A stretch of DNA of 10,033 nt from an uncultured Treponema sp. (GTDB lineage Bacteria; Spirochaetota; Spirochaetia; Treponematales; Treponemataceae), in assembly GCA_905236465.1 (NCBI GenBank), contig CAJOQA010000052.1, positions 1 through 10,033 on the forward strand. Reading direction: 5' to 3'. The translations under genes were made by a program, and so were the position numbers. Of the stretch, positions 1 to 5,448 are shown one piece after another. The notes beneath the pieces were generated by a model, which did not search any database, was not told the DNA's origin, and was given only the letters and a program-made list of their open reading frames with translations. Every line of letters begins with the position of its first letter. Positions within the stretch are counted from its first letter, which is position 1.

Positions 1-1
1 A

Positions 2-628
2 ACTTACGGTAAATCTCTAAGTGCAAAGAACTACGGCAAAATAAATGACCTGTACGGTCGCGGTGGCGACAGGGCAGGCAAAGCAGACAGGGGTGGTCGC
101 ATTTCAGTTGCCCAAAATCAGATTCGCATCTATGCCCAGCTAGGTTGGACAGACGGCTATTCTCCAAAGAAAATAGCAGAATTCTTTTCTGACCTCTTAG
201 GTATAAAAAACCACGATGTAGACGCAATTGACATGGCAGATAAATTCTGTCTTCTTACTCTCCCCAAAGAAGCCGGAGAAAGGGCACTTGAGCTTTCAAA
301 AGATGATCCTAGCCTGCCCCATATGCACGTAGATTCAAAGTCAGTAAGCGGTCGCGATGATGAAGACTTTGCAGGCAGAAGGCGCAGAGGTGGCAGAGGA
401 AGAGGCGGTTTTGGCAGAGACAGGGGTGGTAGGCACTTTGGCAGTGACCGGTATGCTGTAGGTCGCGACAGGGATGACCGACGGTCATCTGATGACCACC
501 GCGGAGGCTTCAAGTCTTCTAAAGCAAGGGGAGGCAGCCACACCAGGGCAGGAATCCACACAGCAACCCAAAGAAGCGGCGGGGGCTTTGCTGCTCTTTT
601 CAAAAAGAGCGGGTCTGAGGAATATTAA
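2..628 (+). CDS. DEAD-box ATP-dependent RNA helicase, C-terminal part (DbpA RNA-binding domain and RG-rich tail); 5' end outside window
   Basis: The frame is open from the window edge to a TAA at 626-628, so about 208 C-terminal residues are visible and the helicase core (motifs I-VI) lies upstream. Roughly bases 119-300 encode a DbpA-type RNA-binding domain: an IRIYAQLG strand, GYSPKKIAEFF helix, then VDAIDMADKFCLLTLP, matching the usual 'G..DG..P.dlv..i....gl...dIG.I.i.d.fsfvevp' pattern. This is followed by a strongly basic, low-complexity RG/RD-rich tail (about 373-610) typical of the DeaD/CsdA group, which unwinds structured RNA in ribosome assembly, mRNA decay and cold adaptation. An ATG at 233 lies inside the DbpA domain and is not the real start. 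The stop overlaps the next gene's ATG by one base (TAATG). The family is clear; the choice among DeaD, CsdA and DbpA-like is not. Confidence 0.88.
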   Translation, partial: TYGKSLSAKNYGKINDLYGRGGDRAGKADRGGRISVAQNQIRIYAQLGWTDGYSPKKIAEFFSDLLGIKNHDVDAIDMADKFCLLTLPKEAGERALELSKDDPSLPHMHVDSKSVSGRDDEDFAGRRRRGGRGRGGFGRDRGGRHFGSDRYAVGRDRDDRRSSDDHRGGFKSSKARGGSHTRAGIHTATQRSGGGFAALFKKSGSEEY

Positions 629-1539
629 TGAAGGTAAAGTCGGCACTACTTATTCTCTTTACCCTCCTCTCCTTTCACAGCCTGTTCAGTCAGGATTTAG
701 CATCTAACCTTGTAATCTCTGAAGACGGATTTACAGTTACGGGGCTTAAAGACAAGGATGCTGTTACGGTTACAATTCCAGAGGGGGTAAAGGCAATTGC
801 CGACTCCGCTTTTATTCACTGTGAAAACCTAAATTCAATAGAACTTGCAGAAGGCATTGAGATTATAGGGAAATGGGCTTTTGCCTACTGCAAGTCCCTT
901 AAAAAAATAGAAATTCCTAGTAGCACAAAGAGCATAGGAAACGGAGCCTTCGCTTACTGCACAAGCCTTTCTTCAGTTTCGCTTCCTGATACAATATCCT
1001 TTTTGGGAAGCAATGTCTTTTATTCCTGCTCTTCCCTAGAAGAAGTATCTCTTCCACAAAATCTCTCTGTAATAAAAAGCGCCTCATTTTACGCTTGTCA
1101 GAAACTTTCATTTGTAAAGCTTCCGCAAGCCCTTTCAAAAATAGAAAAAAATGCTTTTGTAGGCGCAGCCTTTTCTTTTATAGACCTTCCTCCAACTTTA
1201 ACAGAAATTGCGGAATCTGCCTTCTACCATTGTGTCAATCTAAAAAGCATAACAATTCCTTCATCTGTTATGGAAATAGGAGCCTTTGCCTTTGCATCCT
1301 GCCCTTCACTTGAAACAGTGACAATAAAAAGCCCTTCCTGGCTAAAAAGCCTTGATGCTAATATCTTTGCAAAGTGCCCTGTCTACACGAACCTCCCTTC
1401 ACTCTTTCCCCAAGAAGAAGGTTACCCTGAATTAATAAACTACAAAAGCGCCCCCCTTACTCAAGAAGAAGAAGAAGAAAATTCCACAGAACAAGAAGAA
1501 GCAGAATTTGAGAACGCCATAGACAAACTCACCGAATAA
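628..1539 (+). CDS. Secreted BspA-like leucine-rich repeat protein (LRR_5 type)
   Basis: A 303-residue protein. Residues 1-21 form a signal peptide (MKVK, hydrophobic stretch, cleavage probably FS|Q), so it is exported. Residues about 46-255 are nine LRR_5/BspA-type repeats of mostly 23 residues, each with an 'I...aF..C..L..i.lP' pattern; the conserved Cys falls at residues 65, 88, 111, 134, 157, 202, 225 and 250, while one repeat (around 177-180) has Ala instead. The C-terminus (about 275-303) is Glu-rich, encoded partly by a short GAA run. Start: ATG overlapping the helicase stop, with GAGG at 617-620 seven bases upstream. BspA-type LRR proteins in oral treponemes and Tannerella bind host proteins or other bacteria; that role here is inference. 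No lipobox, membrane anchor or enzymatic domain is seen, so periplasmic or secreted localisation is open. Confidence 0.87.
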   Translation: MKVKSALLILFTLLSFHSLFSQDLASNLVISEDGFTVTGLKDKDAVTVTIPEGVKAIADSAFIHCENLNSIELAEGIEIIGKWAFAYCKSLKKIEIPSSTKSIGNGAFAYCTSLSSVSLPDTISFLGSNVFYSCSSLEEVSLPQNLSVIKSASFYACQKLSFVKLPQALSKIEKNAFVGAAFSFIDLPPTLTEIAESAFYHCVNLKSITIPSSVMEIGAFAFASCPSLETVTIKSPSWLKSLDANIFAKCPVYTNLPSLFPQEEGYPELINYKSAPLTQEEEEENSTEQEEAEFENAIDKLTE

Positions 1540-1589
1540 CAAAAAAAAGCCTTTATTAATGTTTTGTTTTATTTATCCGATAAAAAAGT

Positions 1590-2192
1590 ATGCCTTCAAA
1601 GACAAGCAGTTACAACAAACCCGATTATTGGTCTCAAAAAGCCTTTAAAGAAGGCTACCCCGCTAGAAGTGTTTACAAGCTTCAGGAAATAGACGAAAAA
1701 TTCGGAATGTTAAAAGGCTCTTGCACAGTCCTTGATCTTGGTGCCGCTCCTGGTAGCTGGACGACCTGGCTTTTAAGAAAACTGAACGGAAAGGGAAAGG
1801 TTGTTTCAGTAGACCTTAATCCTTTAGACAAAAATGTAAAGGGAGAAAACTTGACATTTTTTCAAGGGGACTTATTGAGTCAGGAAATATTCAAGCATAT
1901 TCAGGATCTAGGGCCTTATGACTTAGTTGTCTGCGATGCTGCCCCGCTTACAACAGGGAACAGGACTGTAGATACTGCAAGATCCAAGGCCCTTGTTGAA
2001 ATGGCAATTTGGTATGCAAACTCTATGCTAAAACAGGGGGGGAACTTTTGCGTAAAGATTTTCCAGGGGGGAGACCAGCAGAAGGAATTGCAAAAAATGA
2101 GGGAAATATTTACAAGTGCAAGGGGCTTTAAGCCGGAAGCATGCAGAACTGTTTCTTTTGAGACCTACCTTATAGGCCTCAAAAAAAAATAA
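1590..2192 (+). CDS. rlmE: 23S rRNA (uridine-2'-O)-methyltransferase RlmE (FtsJ/RrmJ)
   Basis: A 200-residue, single-domain SAM-dependent methyltransferase that 2'-O-methylates U2552 (E. coli numbering) in the A-loop of 23S rRNA, a late step of 50S assembly in the cytoplasm. The SAM-binding motif LDLGAAPGSW is at 48-57. The FtsJ K-D-K-E catalytic tetrad is complete: K30 (SVYKL), D116 (CDAAP), K156 (VKIFQG) and E191 (FETYLIG); each is exactly eight residues earlier than E. coli K38, D124, K164 and E199, so the domain is colinear with no indels between them. The protein ends in a run of three lysines encoded by nine A's. No Shine-Dalgarno-like sequence precedes the ATG (bases before it read CGATAAAAAAGT), yet the start fits the family length. 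It stands 50 bases after the LRR gene. Confidence 0.95.
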   Translation: MPSKTSSYNKPDYWSQKAFKEGYPARSVYKLQEIDEKFGMLKGSCTVLDLGAAPGSWTTWLLRKLNGKGKVVSVDLNPLDKNVKGENLTFFQGDLLSQEIFKHIQDLGPYDLVVCDAAPLTTGNRTVDTARSKALVEMAIWYANSMLKQGGNFCVKIFQGGDQQKELQKMREIFTSARGFKPEACRTVSFETYLIGLKKK

Positions 2193-2194
2193 TT

Positions 2195-2235
2195 CATAAA
2201 TTCTGCAAAAATATAAAGACTTTTACAGAATTATG
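2195..2235 (+). other. Imperfect inverted repeat between rlmE and the M23 gene
   Basis: CATAAATTCTG (2195-2205) followed by CAAAA faces TTTTACAGAATTATG (2221-2235). The arms pair over about 14 positions with one bulged A and one C/A mismatch, around a 10-base AT-rich loop. It begins three bases after the rlmE stop and ends four bases before a TATAAT box. It could be a weak terminator of rlmE or a protein-binding site over the -35 region of the next promoter; there is no clean T-tract, so neither is certain. Confidence 0.4.
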
Positions 2236-2244
2236 TGATATAAT
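2236..2244 (+). promoter_or_regulatory. Extended -10 promoter element for the M23 peptidase gene
   Basis: TGA followed by a perfect TATAAT (2239-2244) forms an extended -10 element. No good -35 hexamer lies 16-18 bases upstream, which an extended -10 can compensate for. Transcription would start near 2251, leaving a leader of about 26 bases that carries the ribosome binding site AAGGGA (2264-2269), seven bases before the ATG at 2277. Confidence 0.55.
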
Positions 2245-2276
2245 GGGAGGAACCTTTTTCAAAAAGGGATTAGTTT

Positions 2277-3323
2277 ATGAAGAAAGTTGTGCTGTTTAAA
2301 AAAAAGTATTATACGCACTCATATTATATGAGAAACTATACAAGAGCCCTCTTTGTAGGCTCTCTAAGCATTTTCCTTGCCGCAGGCATTGTGGTAGCTA
2401 CTACCTTAGGCGTAGTCCATCACAATAACACAAGCGGTCAGGGTGGTGGCAACGACCAAGAACTTACCATCCTCATGGAAAATAATAATGAAGTAAAAGA
2501 TGACAAGGCGATTGGACTTGAATCCCTTATTGAACCTGTTACATCCTCCCCAGAAGATAAGGCAGACAAACCGCTTTCCTACATATCTTATAGGGTAAAA
2601 AAAGGCGACATGATTGGCTACATAGCCTCAAGCTATGGAGTTACAACAGATACCATTTATTCTGCAAACAATTCAATAACGAATTCCCGCCTAATCCAGC
2701 CAGGGCAATACATAAAGATTCCTTCAATATCCGGTATCCTTTACACTGTAAAAAAAGACAATGAGACTCCTGCTTCTATTGCAGAAAAATATACTGTAGA
2801 TGCCCAGCGTTGTGCATCGGTCAATAACCTTGAAATTGACTCTATATTAAAAGCCGGCAGTACCATCTTCGTTCCAGATGCCCTAATGGACTGGGAAACA
2901 AAACTTGAAATCAACGGAGACCTCTTCAAACTGCCGCTCAAGAATTACTTCTACATTTCATCTCGTTGGGGCTGGAGATCAGACCCCTTTGGCTCTGGAA
3001 GAAGAACCTATCACGGCGGAATTGATATGGCCTGTCCTAAGGGAACTCCTATCTTTGCCTCTAAACCTGGCAAGGTAGAAAAAACCGGTTATTCAAACGT
3101 ATATGGAAACTTTGTCATTATAAACCATGGTCAGGGTTATAAGACTCTCTATGGACACATGTCAAAGATTTTAACTTCTTCGGGTGCAGTTGTTGATAAT
3201 TTAACAAAAATAGGTTTGGTAGGCTCAACCGGTCAAAGTACAGGTCCACACTTACACTTTACCGTATACAAAAACGGAAAGTCTATTAACCCGACAAATG
3301 TTGTAAATTTTGCAAAAAGATAA
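2277..3323 (+). CDS. Membrane-anchored M23 (LytM-type) peptidoglycan endopeptidase with two LysM domains
   Basis: A 348-residue envelope protein. A basic Tyr/Lys-rich N-terminus (1-23) precedes one hydrophobic segment (about 24-47), read as an uncleaved anchor or signal with the rest in the periplasm. LysM 1 (about 103-151, YRVKKGD...) and LysM 2 (about 154-201, YTVKKDN...) bind peptidoglycan glycan. The M23 domain (about 225-345) carries H246xxxD250, H294 (YGHM) and H325-L-H327 (GPHLHF), the full zinc and catalytic set of LytM-type metallopeptidases, so it should be active rather than an EnvC/NlpD-like inactive activator. Likely role: cutting peptide cross-bridges during wall growth, division or flagellar assembly; the neighbouring chemotaxis genes hint at motility but do not prove it. 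Start supported by AAGGGA seven bases upstream and by the TATAAT at 2239. An eight-A run at codons 8-10 is a possible slippage spot. Confidence 0.92.
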   Translation: MKKVVLFKKKYYTHSYYMRNYTRALFVGSLSIFLAAGIVVATTLGVVHHNNTSGQGGGNDQELTILMENNNEVKDDKAIGLESLIEPVTSSPEDKADKPLSYISYRVKKGDMIGYIASSYGVTTDTIYSANNSITNSRLIQPGQYIKIPSISGILYTVKKDNETPASIAEKYTVDAQRCASVNNLEIDSILKAGSTIFVPDALMDWETKLEINGDLFKLPLKNYFYISSRWGWRSDPFGSGRRTYHGGIDMACPKGTPIFASKPGKVEKTGYSNVYGNFVIINHGQGYKTLYGHMSKILTSSGAVVDNLTKIGLVGSTGQSTGPHLHFTVYKNGKSINPTNVVNFAKR

Positions 3324-3340
3324 TTTTTTTGCTTTTTTAA

Positions 3341-3369
3341 TTTACAATTCGCCCTTAGCGTTATATAAT
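3341..3369 (+). promoter_or_regulatory. Sigma70-type promoter for cheR-cheB
   Basis: TTTACA (3341-3346, five of six matches to TTGACA) and a perfect TATAAT (3364-3369) are separated by exactly 17 bases. The -10 ends only seven bases before the cheR ATG at 3377, so transcription would begin at or within a base or so of the start codon. It is the best-looking promoter in the window. The sigma28 flagellar consensus (TAAA-15-GCCGATAA) is not seen, suggesting housekeeping rather than late-flagellar control. Confidence 0.7.
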
Positions 3370-3376
3370 AGAGTTT

Positions 3377-4192
3377 ATGGCTGATTTGCTCACAGATTTA
3401 CAATTTGATGAATATCGAAAATTAATTTATGATTCTAGTGGAATCACATTCTCAGAAACAAACCGTTCTATTTTGGACAGTCGCCTTAAAGAGCGCTTGC
3501 GCGAAAAAGGACTTTCAGATGTCCAAGAATACTATAGGATGGTCACTAGTGATAAAGAAGAGTTCAAGAAATTTCTTGATAGCATAACAACAAATCTTAC
3601 CCGCTTCTTCCGTAATCAACCGCACTTTGATGCGCTGATAAACTATGTCATCCCGCATGTCATAGAAAATAAGAAGAAGACCGGCAACACAAAAATCAAA
3701 ATTTGGTCTGCAGGTTGCTCTACTGGGGAAGAACCTTACACCATAGCTATGCTACTGAAAGACAAGCTCCCCGCCCCCTACACTTTTGACATTAAGGCAT
3801 CCGACATATCTTTAAAGTCTCTAATGGTGGGGCAGCAGGGCTTCTACCCAACAGCTCGCATAACTGGCATTCCCCAAGAATATCTTAATCGTTTCTTTAC
3901 AAAAACAGAAACAGGCTATCAAGTTAAGCCGGATCTAGCTAGGGGCATTCACTTTGACTATCACAACCTAAGTAATGATTCTGGTGTAAGAGATTTTGAT
4001 ATAATTTTCTGTCGCAATGTACTTATTTACTTTGATGAGGCCGCACAGAAAGCCTGTATAGATCGTTTCTATAATTCTATGGCAAAGAATTCATATCTTT
4101 TTATAGGTCATTCAGAGAGTTTGTTTGGAATGGACACAAAATTTGAGTTCTTGAAGACCCAGTGGGCATGTCTTTACCAAAAGAACGAATAG
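3377..4192 (+). CDS. cheR: Chemotaxis protein methyltransferase CheR
   Basis: A 271-residue cytoplasmic SAM-dependent methyltransferase that methylates specific glutamates of methyl-accepting chemoreceptors, giving adaptation in chemotaxis. The N-terminal helical CheR_N domain is at about 5-75 and contains the family's FDEYRKLIYDSSGI and SRLKERLR helices. It is followed by TTNLTRFFR (71-79), matching the TTNeTxFFR signature. The SAM site WSAGCSTGEEPY is at 110-121, the acidic motif is ASDIS, CRNVLIYF is at 212-219 and GHSESL at 244-249. Length is normal. No Shine-Dalgarno precedes the ATG and the promoter sits almost against it, so translation may be leaderless. cheB follows nine bases downstream, its ribosome site overlapping the cheR stop, so the two are co-transcribed. 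Confidence 0.96.
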   Translation: MADLLTDLQFDEYRKLIYDSSGITFSETNRSILDSRLKERLREKGLSDVQEYYRMVTSDKEEFKKFLDSITTNLTRFFRNQPHFDALINYVIPHVIENKKKTGNTKIKIWSAGCSTGEEPYTIAMLLKDKLPAPYTFDIKASDISLKSLMVGQQGFYPTARITGIPQEYLNRFFTKTETGYQVKPDLARGIHFDYHNLSNDSGVRDFDIIFCRNVLIYFDEAAQKACIDRFYNSMAKNSYLFIGHSESLFGMDTKFEFLKTQWACLYQKNE

Positions 4193-4201
4193 GGGATAGT
4201 A

Positions 4202-5392
4202 ATGGACGATTTACAGGTACTAGTTTGCGATGATTCCGCTTTGATGCGCAATCTTATTTCAAGAATTATAGACTCAACAGAAGGTATGAAAACAGTGGGA
4301 ACTGCAATGAATGGTAAGTTCTTGTTGCAAAAAATTCCTCAGTTGAACCCTGACGTTATAGTTCTTGATATAGAGATGCCGGAAATGAATGGTGTGCAGT
4401 TCTTGCAGGAAAGAAAGAACAAAAAAATTGATATTCCTGTTATTATTCTTTCTTCAGTTGCGACTAAAGGTGCCACCGTTACAATGCAGTGCTTGGAATT
4501 AGGGGCATCTGACTTTATAACAAAGCCTTCCGGTTCTACATCTTCTAATATATCATCCGTTTCATCAGCTTTAATTGAACGCTTAGCCTCTTACGGCGGC
4601 CGCTACGCAAGAAGAAAGGGAAAGCAGGTCTACCCTGCAGAATTCTTCATGCAACAGGCAAAACTTAAAGAAGCAGAGTCTGCGGCTGCAAAAGAAGGCA
4701 TTATTGATAAAATAAAGCCTGCTACGCCTAGTGCAAAGCCTACATTCTCACCTACCCTTTGGCAAAGCAAGGCAAAAGAGCCGGCAGTTATTACACCGCT
4801 AAGACAACCTGGAAACATAGAGATTGTAGCTTTAGGCATTTCAACTGGGGGTCCTAATGCTTTGCGCGAAGTATTTGCAAAGTTAGACCCAAAATTTGCA
4901 CGTCCTATTTTAGTAGTTCAACACATGCCTGCTGGCTTTACAAAGGAATTTGCAGCCTCATTGAATAAGATATGCCCGCTTGAGGTAAAAGAAGCAGAAG
5001 ATGGAGACTTGATCCACCCAGGGCAAATATACATTGCCCCCGGTGACTACCACATTGTTGTGGAAAAGTCTACACTCTGCAATGTAATACGGCTTTCCCA
5101 CGATGATCAAAGAAACGGTCACCGTCCTTCTGCAGACGTACTCTTTGAATCCGTTGCAAAAATATACCAGAACCATGCACTGGGCATTATAATGACAGGT
5201 ATGGGTCGCGATGGTGCAGCTCAACTCGCCGAAATGCGCAAGCAGGGCGCTTGGACTTTAGGTCAAGACGAGAAGTCTTCCATTGTCTACGGTATGCCCC
5301 GCGCCGCTTATGAATTGGGAGCAGTGCAAAAACAAGTGTCGTTGGAAAATATGGCACAAGAAATGAACACAATAGTCAAAGAGCACTCTTAA
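4202..5392 (+). CDS. cheB: Chemotaxis response regulator protein-glutamate methylesterase/deamidase CheB
   Basis: A 396-residue two-domain enzyme that removes receptor methyl groups and deamidates receptor glutamines when phosphorylated by CheA. The receiver domain (1-about 122) has the acidic pair D10-D11, phospho-acceptor D56 in VLDIEMPEMNG, S84 and K108 (KPSG). A Ser- and Lys-rich linker (about 110-203) is longer than in enteric CheB and explains the extra length over the usual 350 residues. The methylesterase domain (about 207-390) has the complete Ser-His-Asp triad: S214 (GISTGGP), H241 (VQHMPAGF) and D337 (GMGRDGA), spaced as in Salmonella S164-H190-D286 to within one residue. The ribosome binding site AGGGGA begins inside the cheR stop codon, five bases before the ATG. 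It opposes CheR in the same operon. Confidence 0.96.
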   Translation: MDDLQVLVCDDSALMRNLISRIIDSTEGMKTVGTAMNGKFLLQKIPQLNPDVIVLDIEMPEMNGVQFLQERKNKKIDIPVIILSSVATKGATVTMQCLELGASDFITKPSGSTSSNISSVSSALIERLASYGGRYARRKGKQVYPAEFFMQQAKLKEAESAAAKEGIIDKIKPATPSAKPTFSPTLWQSKAKEPAVITPLRQPGNIEIVALGISTGGPNALREVFAKLDPKFARPILVVQHMPAGFTKEFAASLNKICPLEVKEAEDGDLIHPGQIYIAPGDYHIVVEKSTLCNVIRLSHDDQRNGHRPSADVLFESVAKIYQNHALGIIMTGMGRDGAAQLAEMRKQGAWTLGQDEKSSIVYGMPRAAYELGAVQKQVSLENMAQEMNTIVKEHS

Positions 5393-5406
5393 AATAGGTC
5401 TTAATG

Positions 5407-5448
5407 ATACTAGAAAGTTTAGTGCTTTTGTGCCATACTTTCTAGTAT
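5407..5448 (+). promoter_or_regulatory. Perfect 12-bp inverted repeat overlapping the M16-family start codon
   Basis: ATACTAGAAAGT (5407-5418) is the exact reverse complement of ACTTTCTAGTAT (5437-5448), with 18 bases between. The right arm includes the A and T of the ATG at 5447-5449. There is no following T-tract, so it does not look like a normal terminator of cheB. The same interval can be read as a weak promoter (TAGAAA 5411-5416, 17 bases, TGC-CATACT with -10 at 5434-5439), whose -10 would again end seven bases before the ATG. The pairing is seen directly; function as operator, start-codon-occluding hairpin or terminator is inference. Confidence 0.6.

Noticed and set aside
473..489. 8-bp palindrome GATGACCG-a-CGGTCATC, followed by another GATGACC, inside the helicase tail
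   Set aside because: It falls in a low-complexity coding stretch rich in Arg and Asp codons, where such symmetry arises easily; no sign of a site outside coding needs.
157..603. Minus-strand open frame opposite the helicase tail
   Set aside because: It is a Pro/Ser/Leu-rich shadow of the RG-rich tail with no start context or family resemblance.
233..628. A short independent gene starting at ATG 233
   Set aside because: The frame is open back to the window edge and the DbpA domain starts well upstream, so it is part of the helicase.
1463..1480. GAA trinucleotide run near the end of the LRR gene as a phase-variation tract
   Set aside because: A three-base unit cannot shift the frame and the run is only about five units; it simply encodes part of the Glu-rich tail.
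1540..1575. Possible terminator after the LRR gene (AACAAAA ... TTTTGTT)
   Set aside because: The pairing is seven A/T-dominated bases with no GC stem, too weak to call.
2298..2305. Eight-A run (in-phase A AAA AAG heptamer) near the start of the M23 gene as a contingency or frameshift site
   Set aside because: Runs of this length are common in AT-rich coding DNA here (nine A's end rlmE), and there is no stimulatory structure or useful alternative product evident.
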